A model generated the notes under the pieces. It saw nothing but the letters and a program-made list of their open reading frames with translations, searched no databases and was not told the origin of the DNA. From an uncultured Phascolarctobacterium sp. (lineage in GTDB: Bacteria > Bacillota > Negativicutes > Acidaminococcales > Acidaminococcaceae), in contig USBG01000008.1 in NCBI GenBank assembly GCA_900552855.1, positions 1-25,803 of the forward strand: a DNA stretch of 25,803 nt, read 5' to 3'. Shown here piece after piece: positions 16,644-24,615 of the stretch (the first letter of the stretch is position 1; every line of letters begins with the position of its first letter). The position numbers were made by a program, and so were the translations under genes.

Positions 16644-17420
16644 TCAATATGGAATACAAACCATACGTTTCTGTTCCTTTAAATACATTAGCTTAATCTT
16701 AAGCCTATAAATTTCCTCCAATGTAGCTTCTGTAAGAACCTCTCTAGCTTGACCCAACGTCAAACCTTGCGGTCTTAAAACAGCAGTTCTTCCACCAAGA
16801 TAAAAAGCCTGATCAGGCATATGCGTTGTTAGAATAACCGATATGCCTCTTTGTGATAGCTTTTCAACCATTTGAAGAACTCTGAACTGATTGCCATAAT
16901 CAAGATGATTTGTAGGTTCATCCATTATAATCAGATTTGGTTGTTGTACAATAGCTCTGGCAATAACCGCTTGACGTTGTTGACCACCGGAAAGAGTATT
17001 AAAATGCCTATAACGTAGTTCGTAAATTCCTAACTCTTGCAATATTTCCTCTGCAAATTCATAATCCTTCTGCTTAGGCTGCTCAAATAATCCTATATGA
17101 GGCGCCCTACCCATAATGACATAGTCTCTAACCTGAAAGGAATAAGCTGTGTTCTGCACCTGTGGAACATAGCCTATATAGCCTGTAAATTCCTTAGGAT
17201 TTTCTTGTGCTGTGAAACACTCTCCATTATCAGAAACTAATGCAATACTACCATTCAACGGCTTATAAAAGCCTATCAGGCTCCTTAAAAGCGTGGTTTT
17301 ACCAATACCATTAGTACCTAGTATGGTCATTACTTCGCCTTGTTCAAGAGCAAAACTAACATTCTGCCACAGTAGTTGTTGACTATAAGCAAATGCTAAA
17401 TTTTCTACCACTAACCTCAT
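16644..17420 (-). CDS. ABC transporter ATP-binding protein (FecE/BtuD/FhuC type)
   Basis: 258-aa cytoplasmic ATPase that powers import of iron chelates, haem or cobalamin. Walker A GTNGIGKTT (35-43), Q-loop YVPQ (84-87), signature LSGGQQRQAV (143-152), Walker B/D-loop LIIMDEPTNHLD (163-174) and H-loop LTTHMPDQ near 197-204 are all intact. It overlaps the permease gene by 4 bp (ATGA), so translation is coupled. Motifs place it in the iron-complex/B12 ABC class; specificity is set by its partners. Confidence 0.95.
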   Translation of the reverse strand: MRLVVENLAFAYSQQLLWQNVSFALEQGEVMTILGTNGIGKTTLLRSLIGFYKPLNGSIALVSDNGECFTAQENPKEFTGYIGYVPQVQNTAYSFQVRDYVIMGRAPHIGLFEQPKQKDYEFAEEILQELGIYELRYRHFNTLSGGQQRQAVIARAIVQQPNLIIMDEPTNHLDYGNQFRVLQMVEKLSQRGISVILTTHMPDQAFYLGGRTAVLRPQGLTLGQAREVLTEATLEEIYRLKIKLMYLKEQKRMVCIPY

Positions 17421-18445
17421 GATAACGCCAACCTTTGTCTTAACAAAAGATAAAAATAAAATGGAGCACCCACAAGACCTGTCAATATACTTAAAGGTAT
17501 TTCAGCACTCATAGCCGTGCGTGAAATAGTATCAATAACAAGCAGGAAGAGGGCACCTAAAACAATTGCTAATGGCAGTAGTCTCTGATTATTAGGACCA
17601 ATAAGCATACGTGCAAAATGTGGAACAACAAGACCAACCCATCCTATAGTACCGCTTATACACACGGAACAAGCAGTTAACACTGTAGCACATAAAATAA
17701 TTGCATATCTAAGCCATCCTGTATCTCTGCCAAGCATATGCACCTCTTCATCAGAAAGAGTCAAAATATTCATGCGCCATCTAATCACCATCATAAATAA
17801 AAGACATGCTAAAATTGGAATTCCGCTCGAAATGTTCTCCCAGCTCACACTCACCAAAGAGCCTAGTTGCCAATACGTAATCTCGGGAAGCTGAGTTTCC
17901 GAATCTGCCAGATACTTAATGATACCTAAAATAGAAGACATTAAACCCGATACAATCAAACCTGAAAGCACTAGCATAACAATGGAGTTTCTGCCAATAA
18001 TACGTGGTATCAACACAGCAAATGCAACAGCTAAAAGTCCACCAAAAAAAGCTCCTAACTGCACAAAAGACTGTCCTAGCCCCAGTAAAATACACAAAGA
18101 AGCACCTACACAGGCACCAGTAGAAACACCTAGCATATCAGGTGCAACAAGAGGATTCTTAAAAACACTTTGATATGCCGCGCCTGATAACGCTAATGCC
18201 GCACCAATTAACACAGCCGCTATGACTCTTGGTAACCGCAACGTGTAAATAACACTAACTGCGTGCTCATTCCAACTCTGTTCAAAATCTATAAAACCAG
18301 AGCACAATATTTTAAATACATCTAATGGAGCAATATAAAGACGTCCTAGACCCATACTGACAAGTATCATAAGTATCAATAATAATGTAAATGCAAGCAT
18401 AACAACGCTAAACCTTGCTTCTGTACTATTACCTAACTTCATCAT
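17417..18445 (-). CDS. FecCD-family ABC transporter permease
   Basis: 342 aa with about ten membrane segments, the size and pattern of BtuC/FhuB/FecD permeases. Family blocks include LRLPRVIAAVLIGAALALSG (about 69-88), NPLVAPDMLGVSTGA (about 96-110), the GTIGWVGLVVPHFAR loop (about 264-278) that contacts the ATPase, and AEIPLSILTGLVGAPFY near the end. It overlaps both the substrate-binding-protein gene upstream and the ATPase gene downstream by 4 bp. A homodimer with two ATPase subunits would form the channel. Confidence 0.95.
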   Translation of the reverse strand: MMKLGNSTEARFSVVMLAFTLLLILMILVSMGLGRLYIAPLDVFKILCSGFIDFEQSWNEHAVSVIYTLRLPRVIAAVLIGAALALSGAAYQSVFKNPLVAPDMLGVSTGACVGASLCILLGLGQSFVQLGAFFGGLLAVAFAVLIPRIIGRNSIVMLVLSGLIVSGLMSSILGIIKYLADSETQLPEITYWQLGSLVSVSWENISSGIPILACLLFMMVIRWRMNILTLSDEEVHMLGRDTGWLRYAIILCATVLTACSVCISGTIGWVGLVVPHFARMLIGPNNQRLLPLAIVLGALFLLVIDTISRTAMSAEIPLSILTGLVGAPFYFYLLLRQRLALS

Positions 18446-19548
18446 AACAATTCACTATTTTCGTTAACCTTATCTGCAAAAATCTGTACTAAATCATCAT
18501 TAGAAATCTCATATCTCATATATTCTTCATAGAATTGTTTAGTATCTTTACGCACATCAATATCCTTGAACAGCTCAGGCTGTAGCAAATGCGCTAGCCA
18601 TTTCATCATTAAAGGAGTTTCTATGCCTGGAGCATCCCAACGATAAATGCCCATAGGCACCTTATAAACTCTACGTTCCTTAACAGCTTTAACAGTACTC
18701 CAATCTTGACCAGCAATTCTATTATTGTACAAATCATTAGGAACAAACTTATCAAAATTACTAAGCAAAATAATATCAGGATTTATTTTATATACTTCTT
18801 CCATAGGAATTGTCTGTTCATCGCCGCTACTTTGAGCAATCTGGTCATACGGATTATGTCCACCTCCTATACGAATTGCTTCATGCATAAAATTATCATT
18901 GCCCTGCAAGCGTAGCTTGGAATTTCTCAAAAACAACACTGTAGGTTTTTCTTGTTGTTCCCAAGCCTTTCTGCTCATAATATCAGACGTAGTATCATCA
19001 TAATATTTACAAATCTGTCGGGCTCTTTCCTCTTTATTAAGAAGCTTTCCTATAATCATAAAGCTCTTCTGTAAATTATCTACAGTATCGTTATAAATAA
19101 GTACTGTAGGAATTCCGACCTTACTCAGCTTTTCTGCCTCCTTCTCTTGATATTGCCAAAGCACAGCCGCGTCCACACCTGCATCTACTGCGCTTTCAAT
19201 ATTAACAGAAAAATTCTGAGCAATAATTTTCGTATCCTTTTCAGCAAATTCCTTATCCTTAGTTGCCAAAAAACTATTTTTATAAGCAGACATAGCACTA
19301 GGATGTATTGACTTCAAGCGTTCAGAGCTTCCATCTATAGCATAAACAACAGTAGCCCAAGGAATTGGTATAACTGCAATATTATTAACCTGCTTTGCAA
19401 CAGTAACATTTCTTCCCTTCAAGTCACAAATATTATGCACAGCTTGCTTTTCTCTACTAATTTGATTATCTGACGCACAGCCTGACAAACCAGATAACAA
19501 TGCTGCGCTTGTAGCAATAGCAGCAATTATCTTCGCTAACCTCTTCAT
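18442..19548 (-). CDS. Substrate-binding lipoprotein of the FecCD-type ABC transporter
   Basis: 368-aa periplasmic, membrane-tethered binding protein (FecB/BtuF class III). Signal peptide with lipobox LSGC (Cys at about 24). Lobe 1 contains the DLKGRNVTV start and DAGVDAAVLWQYQEKEAEKLSKVGIPTVLI; lobe 2 contains MEEVYKINPDIILLSN and the GIYRWDAPGIETPLMMKW block near 304-321, typical of iron-chelate and haem/cobalamin binding proteins. ATG 19548 follows AGGAAGGAT. It comes 31 bp after the nitrogenase-like gene and overlaps the permease gene by 4 bp. Ligand not determined. Confidence 0.92.
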   Translation of the reverse strand: MKRLAKIIAAIATSAALLSGLSGCASDNQISREKQAVHNICDLKGRNVTVAKQVNNIAVIPIPWATVVYAIDGSSERLKSIHPSAMSAYKNSFLATKDKEFAEKDTKIIAQNFSVNIESAVDAGVDAAVLWQYQEKEAEKLSKVGIPTVLIYNDTVDNLQKSFMIIGKLLNKEERARQICKYYDDTTSDIMSRKAWEQQEKPTVLFLRNSKLRLQGNDNFMHEAIRIGGGHNPYDQIAQSSGDEQTIPMEEVYKINPDIILLSNFDKFVPNDLYNNRIAGQDWSTVKAVKERRVYKVPMGIYRWDAPGIETPLMMKWLAHLLQPELFKDIDVRKDTKQFYEEYMRYEISNDDLVQIFADKVNENSELL

Positions 19549-19579
19549 TGTAAAATCCTTCCTAATACATTATTTATAA

Positions 19580-21193
19580 CTAACAAATAATCCCCTGTAG
19601 CTTTTTAAGGATATATGTACCTAATGCTCCTCCATCATCCGCTAATGCTGTTCTTCCAGAAATAATTCCCCACGGAAAAGCAATAGTTTCTTTATTTTCA
19701 CATAATGTAGGTGCTATTGAAATAATTTTCGAATCGGCAACTACAATATCCGAAGACTCTACTAATGCTTTTAAATCACTATAATCCTCAATAAAGTTAA
19801 GAAATTTGTCTGCTCCAGGAGATTGCTTATAAATCACTTTACTTTCCCTATCCATGCAAGGCACTGCCAACTTAACATGTTGAAATCCTACATGCCACAT
19901 GTAATGAGCTAATCCCATTGTTTGTACAGGATCTCCTATGAAAAGTAATCTGCGTGTATCCTTTTCATTTAAGTCATAGTTGTGAATACACAGCTGACGC
20001 CTCTCCTCGGATTTATTTTCACATAACTCTTTGACATTTTTCTTCCACATCTTAAAAGCGTGCTCACCCACAGGACAAGATATCAGTAATGGAACCCCAT
20101 ATTTTTCATAAAGCTCCTGGCCAGCTCCAATACCTGCAGAGGAAACAATCCAACACATAGAAGGTCTACCGGATGCCGATGAAATACCCAAAAACCTTGG
20201 CCTATAGCCAATTTTCTTAATATAGTCAAGACAGGCTTCATATTGCTTCTTGCTTCCACATGCCAAGGAACTATACCCCAATATTAGTACATCCTTCGAC
20301 GGCGTACAGTAATAAACTGCTTCTTGCTCAACAAGTAGCTTTTGAGCGCAGTCAATGCCATATACGGCATCCTTAAAACCATCTAATGCAAAATTTCTCA
20401 CCTTCAAATAATCGCTCTCCAAATCAGAAGCAATCCCCACCCCATCTAAGCCAATAAATGCGCCTACAGCGGAGCTTATTAAATTCATACTTTTATAATG
20501 CTTATTTTCAATCAATAATCTACATTGCTGTACACAAGTATCTTCTAACCCGAATATGTAATCGTCTTGCTTAAATTCAACATAATACTGCTCCTTAGCA
20601 GCAAATGACAAATCACTATCTCTCAAGCAAGCTCGACAGCCACTTGGTGCAACTAAAACATTAACATCAGTGGAATTCTCAAAGCAGTCTACTACGCCAG
20701 ATATATCAGTAGCTAACAGTGGCAACTGATAATTCACCGCTTCCACATTTCCCTTCTCTTGCGGAAGTGAAGCCATAAATTCATCTGCGTTCATATAATG
20801 ACCTACGTCCATCTTTGCCAAGGGACCTCTAAAAAAGCACCTTACAGTAACACCTGTTTCATGACTTAACAAGCCTTCGATATAATCAAAATCCAATCTA
20901 ATTAATATATCCAGACAATTTAAGTATAAAACAATAACTTGAACACCTGGAATTTTTGCAGCTTGCCTAATACAAGCTATAATCTTTTCTTCCGCTGTAC
21001 CAAAGGTATAATCATCATTAGTAGTACGACACATAATAAGCTGATGAAGCTTATTATATTTTAATGCGCGATAATATAATTCTCGCAAACAAGTTCCTGA
21101 CCCAGCTGCCACTAAAATTAGATCATCTCGTTTCAATAGCATATCTGATGGCGGACTAGGTACCTTAGATTCTTCTATATTAATAGGTTTCAT
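19580..21193 (-). CDS. Divergent nitrogenase component 1-like protein (NifD/NflD superfamily)
   Basis: 537 aa and Cys-rich (21 Cys). Residues about 300-370 match the second domain of nitrogenase component 1 proteins: VLILGYSSLACGSKKQYEACL, a GYRPRF strand and GQELYEKYGVPLLI. A third Rossmann-like domain begins LLFIGDPVQTMGLAHYMWHVGF at about 416. N-terminally the motif set 'LVA-SG-C-LR ... DDYxFG' occurs twice: LVAAGSGTCLR (27-37) with DDYTFG (60-65), and LVAPSGCRACLR (180-191) with DDYIFG (210-215). In this superfamily such Cys positions bind Fe-S clusters. I start at 21193, because GAGGG lies 9 nt before that ATG; the ATG at 21202 overlaps the site. It heads the transporter operon, so it probably acts on the imported ligand. 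No NifH-like reductase is nearby. Function unknown. Confidence 0.65.
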   Translation of the reverse strand: MKPINIEESKVPSPPSDMLLKRDDLILVAAGSGTCLRELYYRALKYNKLHQLIMCRTTNDDYTFGTAEEKIIACIRQAAKIPGVQVIVLYLNCLDILIRLDFDYIEGLLSHETGVTVRCFFRGPLAKMDVGHYMNADEFMASLPQEKGNVEAVNYQLPLLATDISGVVDCFENSTDVNVLVAPSGCRACLRDSDLSFAAKEQYYVEFKQDDYIFGLEDTCVQQCRLLIENKHYKSMNLISSAVGAFIGLDGVGIASDLESDYLKVRNFALDGFKDAVYGIDCAQKLLVEQEAVYYCTPSKDVLILGYSSLACGSKKQYEACLDYIKKIGYRPRFLGISSASGRPSMCWIVSSAGIGAGQELYEKYGVPLLISCPVGEHAFKMWKKNVKELCENKSEERRQLCIHNYDLNEKDTRRLLFIGDPVQTMGLAHYMWHVGFQHVKLAVPCMDRESKVIYKQSPGADKFLNFIEDYSDLKALVESSDIVVADSKIISIAPTLCENKETIAFPWGIISGRTALADDGGALGTYILKKLQGIIC

Positions 21194-21221
21194 TATTTTC
21201 ATCCCTCTATTGCTATCTTAT

Positions 21222-21250
21222 ACAATAGTTTATCACGTTTATCTTCTTAA
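21222..21250 (-). promoter_or_regulatory. Possible promoter of the nitrogenase-like/transporter operon
   Basis: TTAAGA (21250-21245) and TATTGT (21227-21222) with 17 bp between, on the minus strand, just beyond the terminator of the LysR gene. A weak match, chosen mainly by position. The gap between that terminator and the start codon is only about 65 bp, too short for a cobalamin riboswitch. Confidence 0.3.
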
Positions 21251-21260
21251 TTAAAATGAA

Positions 21261-21300
21261 TATTATTAAAGCCTTGATTCAATATTTTCGAACCAAGGCT
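21261..21300 (-). terminator. Probable terminator of the LysR gene
   Basis: Minus-strand AGCCTTGGTTC (21300-21290) pairs with GAATCAAGGCT (21280-21270), 11 bp with one mismatch, followed by TTAATAATATT. It separates the regulator from the transporter operon. Confidence 0.6.
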
Positions 21301-21331
21301 CTATCACTACAATTTAATTGTAGTATTATAA

Positions 21332-22216
21332 TCATTTTTGCTTACTTAATATTTGAAACAAAAGCTTCAACGGTGGACTTATCCATTTATCCCTACGATA
21401 AGCATACACCGCATGAATTGGTTCAAAATGTTCATCAATAGGAATTTCTACCAAAACATCCTTATCCAATTCTTCCTGAATGGTAAACTTAGGCAAAAAG
21501 CATATCCCTAAATCATTTTTCACCAGATTTTTTATTGTCTGCGTTCCACGTATCTCAATAGTAGGCCCCATTTTAAAATTCTTGCTCTTAATATACTCAT
21601 CAAAGCGTCTTCTAACCCTGCCGACAGCAGGCTGACAGATACGTGCCAATGAACTAAAATCCTGATTCGGTGTTATAAAATCACTATACATTCTCTTAAC
21701 CTTGGGAGATGCGAACATTACGAACTCAAAATCTTTATATGGAACAATCTTTACGTTATCATCATCTACATTAGTATCGTAAAAAATGCCTATATCTACA
21801 CTGTTTTCTTTTATAGCTCTGTAAACAGCTGTACTAGTCATAGAATGAAGGTATATATGAACTCTAGGAGCTTTCTTGCAAAATTCATTTAATATTTCTG
21901 GAAGATGAAAACATAAAATAGATTCAGGAGCTGCTATTCGTATATCTCCTTTGCATTCTTCTATAACACTTCTAAAGCTTCTCATATTATTAACTGATTG
22001 GAGCACATTTTCAACATATGGTATAAGCTCCTGACCGGCTTTAGTTAATACCATATGCCTCCCTGCTTTTTCAAACAATTGTACCCCAAGCTCTTTTTCA
22101 AGTTGGTTCATGTGAAATGTGATAGTAGACTGCGTATAACAAAGCTTCTCGGCAGCCTTATTAAAACTACCGACCTCAACAATGGTATGAAAAGTATTAA
22201 TATAACGTAAATCCAT
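21332..22216 (-). CDS. LysR-family transcriptional regulator
   Basis: 294 aa. The N-terminal winged helix-turn-helix (about 1-60) has the family pattern MDLRYINTFHTIVEVGSF, KAAEKLCYTQSTITFHMNQLE and LFEKAGRHMVLT. The rest is the two-lobed effector domain (DIGIFYDTNVDD near 147-158, VKNDLGICFLPKFTIQEEL near 240-258). ATG 22216 is chosen over the longer frame at 22240 because GGAGGAA lies 4-5 nt before it and MDLRY is the usual LysR start. It is divergent from the exported CbiK gene (381 bp between) and upstream of the transporter operon on its own strand, so either could be its target. Inducer unknown. Confidence 0.92.
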   Translation of the reverse strand: MDLRYINTFHTIVEVGSFNKAAEKLCYTQSTITFHMNQLEKELGVQLFEKAGRHMVLTKAGQELIPYVENVLQSVNNMRSFRSVIEECKGDIRIAAPESILCFHLPEILNEFCKKAPRVHIYLHSMTSTAVYRAIKENSVDIGIFYDTNVDDDNVKIVPYKDFEFVMFASPKVKRMYSDFITPNQDFSSLARICQPAVGRVRRRFDEYIKSKNFKMGPTIEIRGTQTIKNLVKNDLGICFLPKFTIQEELDKDVLVEIPIDEHFEPIHAVYAYRRDKWISPPLKLLFQILSKQK

Positions 22217-22272
22217 ATTTCCTCCACAACATAACAACAAAAACCATTATGTAATAATATTTTCACTAATTT

Positions 22273-22301
22273 ATTATACATTTTTATCATATACATAACA
22301 A
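22273..22301 (-). promoter_or_regulatory. LysR gene promoter
   Basis: Minus-strand TTGTTA (22301-22296) and perfect TATAAT (22278-22273) with a 17-bp spacer, about 57 bp before the LysR ATG. Confidence 0.5.
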
Positions 22302-22478
22302 GAAAATAACAAAAAACTTATCATTAAAACTCAACTATAGTATTTATTTTATATAATCTTAGTAATAGAAATCACTACACCGCATTATACAAATCCTCTA
22401 TTTATCCCTTATTTTACGTATTTTCAACCTTTTTTAATATCGTTACCATAACCTTAATCAGAAATATTCTCATTTCCA
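22302..22478. other. AT-rich divergent intergenic region
   Basis: Lies between the LysR promoter and the cbiK promoter. Very AT-rich, with no reading frame having a ribosome-binding site and no riboswitch fold that I recognise. It is where LysR binding sites would be expected, but I cannot name one with confidence. Confidence 0.4.
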
Positions 22479-22507
22479 TTGACATATCACATAGAGAGCA
22501 TTATAAT
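22479..22507 (+). promoter_or_regulatory. Consensus promoter of the exported cbiK gene
   Basis: Perfect TTGACA (22479-22484) and perfect TATAAT (22502-22507) with exactly 17 bp between. The predicted leader is about 83 nt to the ATG at 22597. A perfect consensus suggests strong expression unless repressed. Confidence 0.85.
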
Positions 22508-22596
22508 AATAGGAAATAGGATTGGTTATGCTTTTGTGCAACAATTCTTTTGAAAAATCAATTTGCATTTTTCTCAAATTAAGGAGTGTGTTTTCT

Positions 22597-23589
22597 ATGA
22601 AAAACCTGAAAAAATTTGCAGTTATGACCATGACCTGCGCAACTCTGTTAGGCGCAGCAGCAACCACCCATGCAGCATATTCCCTGAGCGAAGAAGTTAA
22701 AGCTCCTACTCCGGCTTTGCTGATGGCTACTCAAATTGGCGTTAAAACCAATGTAAATGCAGACTTAGCAAATCTGCCTAACAAAGATGCTATTCTGGTT
22801 ATGAGCTTTGGCACCACCTTCCCCGAAACTCGTGCAAAAACCATCGATGCTACTGTAGAAGCAATCAAAGCTGCTCATCCTGGCGTAAAGGTTGTAACCG
22901 CATTTACTTCTCATATTATTATTGATAGAATTAAAGCTAATGAAGGATTGGTATATCCCACTCCTGAAGAAGCACTGGCTGCATTGAAAGCAGAAGGCTA
23001 CACTCGTGTAGCACTGACCTCTTTGGATATTATCCCTGGTATGGAATATGACTACAAAGATGCAGTTTACCAACTCCACAAAAATGACTTCAAAAAAATG
23101 ACCATGGGCACTCCGCTGATGTACTGGCAAGGTCAAGAAGGCCAAGCTGACGATGTCACCGCTACAATGGAAGCAGTTAGCACCCAATTCCCCAAAATGG
23201 GTAAAAAAGATGCTGTTCTGATTATGGCTCATGGCACTCCCCATCCGGCAAACGCTTACTATTCCGTAATGCAAAGCCGTCTTAAAGAACTGGGCTACAA
23301 AAACGCTTATATCTTCTCCGTTGAAGGTTGGCCGCATCTGGAAACCATAATTCCTGAGCTGAAAGAGAAAGGTATCAAAAATGTAACTCTGATGCCTCTG
23401 ATGATGGTAGCAGGTGACCATGCTAACAACGATATGGCTGGTGACGAACCCGATTCCTTCAAATCCATCCTGCAATCCAATGGCTTCAAAGTTAAAACCT
23501 ATCTCCACGGCCTTGGCGAAAATGCAGCTGTACAAAAGCTCTTTGTTGACAAAGCAACCGAATCTTGGAACGCTCTGCAAGCAAAATAA
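22597..23589 (+). CDS. Exported CbiK-type sirohydrochlorin cobaltochelatase (CbiKP-like)
   Basis: 330 aa. Residues 1-26 form a Sec signal peptide (basic MKNLKK, hydrophobic core, THA before Ala27); no lipobox. The mature part is a CbiK chelatase: ILVMSFGTTFPETR (66-79), AHGTPHPANAYY (211-222) with catalytic His212, and MVAGDHANNDMAGDEPDSF (270-288) with His275. Cytoplasmic CbiK inserts Co2+ into sirohydrochlorin. Exported forms (Desulfovibrio CbiKP) are known and have been proposed to serve haem or metal handling. ATG 22597 is preceded by AAGGAG; an upstream in-frame ATG (22522) would bury the signal peptide. Many C-ending and CTG codons suggest high expression. Perfect promoter before it, strong terminator after it. 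Periplasmic role is inferred. Confidence 0.88.
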   Translation: MKNLKKFAVMTMTCATLLGAAATTHAAYSLSEEVKAPTPALLMATQIGVKTNVNADLANLPNKDAILVMSFGTTFPETRAKTIDATVEAIKAAHPGVKVVTAFTSHIIIDRIKANEGLVYPTPEEALAALKAEGYTRVALTSLDIIPGMEYDYKDAVYQLHKNDFKKMTMGTPLMYWQGQEGQADDVTATMEAVSTQFPKMGKKDAVLIMAHGTPHPANAYYSVMQSRLKELGYKNAYIFSVEGWPHLETIIPELKEKGIKNVTLMPLMMVAGDHANNDMAGDEPDSFKSILQSNGFKVKTYLHGLGENAAVQKLFVDKATESWNALQAK

Positions 23590-23607
23590 GCTTTCTTTAA
23601 AGTAAGC

Positions 23608-23642
23608 AAAAGCCCCACCTCTCACTAAGGTGGGGCTTTTTT
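23608..23642 (+). terminator. Strong intrinsic terminator after the exported cbiK gene
   Basis: Perfect 13-bp stem AAAAGCCCCACCT / AGGTGGGGCTTTT with a 7-nt loop and a run of six T at its end. It isolates this gene from the next cbiK copy. Confidence 0.95.
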
Positions 23643-23685
23643 GGTACATATTGCTTTTTCTATATTTATAGATGCACTCCTTTAG

Positions 23686-23691
23686 TATAAT
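23686..23691 (+). promoter_or_regulatory. -10 box of the cytoplasmic cbiK gene
   Basis: Perfect TATAAT about 40 bp before the ATG and after the terminator. No good -35 at normal spacing (TTTATA at 15 bp is the nearest), so the promoter call is tentative. Confidence 0.4.
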
Positions 23692-23730
23692 ATAACTAAT
23701 CAAAAAAATACTGTAGAAAGAAGGTTCCTT

Positions 23731-24534
23731 ATGACAAATACTAAAGCACTTGTAGTAGTAAGCTTTGGCTCTACCTTTGCCGAAACTCGTAAATATGACA
23801 TTGGTGGCATTGAACAGGCTCTAGCAGATGCCTTTCCTTCTTATGACCAATATCGTGCCTTTACCTCTGCCATTGTGCGTAAGCGTTTAGCAGAAACAGG
23901 CATTAAAGTTAACAATCTGGAGGAAACATTAGAAAAACTTTATCAAGCTGGCTATGAAGAGATATTACTGCAAACCACTCATTTGCTTCACGGCGAAGAG
24001 TTTGAGCAAAAGGTTCTGACACTTCAGGAAAAATATTCTAACTGCTTCAAAAAATTAATTATCGGCAAGCCCCTCATTAATGAAGAAAACGATTATCGCC
24101 TTGTAGCAACAGCTTTGTCCACCCAATTTCCTAATTTAAAAGAAAAAGAAGGCGTTGTCCTTATGGGACATGGTTCTCCACGCCCTAACAACAAGTCCTT
24201 CCGTTATACCTTTACCAAACTGCAAGCTATTTTTGATGAAATGCAGCTTCCTGTAGTTGTTGGTACTGTAGAGGAGGAGGACGCTCCTAATTTTGAAGCA
24301 GTTATGGAGCAGCTAAAGAAACGTGGCTACAACAAGGTACATATGTATCCCTTAATGGTTGTTGCTGGAGATCATGCCAATAACGATATGTATGGTAACG
24401 AGCCAGATAGCTGGAAAACACAAATAGAAGCCTTAGGAATTGCTACTGAAGGCCATCTGAATGGTATAGGTAGGTATAAAACTATTCAAAATCTCTATAT
24501 CCAACACATTTTACAAGCCATGTCCACCATGTAA
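23731..24534 (+). CDS. cbiK: Sirohydrochlorin cobaltochelatase CbiK (cytoplasmic)
   Basis: 267 aa without signal peptide, the normal length of CbiK. It inserts Co2+ into sirohydrochlorin in the anaerobic (early-cobalt) route to cobalamin. Motifs: ALVVVSFGSTFAETR (6-20), LLHGEEFEQ (85-93) with the metal-site Glu, VLMGHGSPRPNN (143-154) with His147, and VVAGDHANNDMYGNEPDSW (210-228) with His215. ATG 23731 follows AGAAGG. It is clearly related to the exported protein just upstream, so the pair probably arose by duplication followed by gain or loss of a signal peptide. No other cob/cbi genes are in the window. Confidence 0.93.
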   Translation: MTNTKALVVVSFGSTFAETRKYDIGGIEQALADAFPSYDQYRAFTSAIVRKRLAETGIKVNNLEETLEKLYQAGYEEILLQTTHLLHGEEFEQKVLTLQEKYSNCFKKLIIGKPLINEENDYRLVATALSTQFPNLKEKEGVVLMGHGSPRPNNKSFRYTFTKLQAIFDEMQLPVVVGTVEEEDAPNFEAVMEQLKKRGYNKVHMYPLMVVAGDHANNDMYGNEPDSWKTQIEALGIATEGHLNGIGRYKTIQNLYIQHILQAMSTM

Positions 24535-24615
24535 AGACATTCCGTAAAAGATATAGTATTTTTATTTTTGTAATTATTTTTATCCTGTATCGGCGGACAA
24601 AAAATACAATTGTAC

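Noticed and set aside
19580..21193. A complete nitrogen-fixation system
   Set aside because: Only one divergent component 1-like protein is present. There is no nifH, nifK, nifE, nifN or nifB-like gene, and the motif layout differs from NifD.
21194..21260. Cobalamin riboswitch before the transporter operon
   Set aside because: The leader is at most about 65 bp, far shorter than the riboswitch, and no B12-box sequence is seen. The same was looked for upstream of both cbiK genes without success.
22765..23703. 312-codon open frame on the minus strand opposite the exported cbiK
   Set aside because: It is the antisense of a gene with perfect chelatase motifs. The translation is rich in Cys, Phe and His with no domain or ribosome-binding site.
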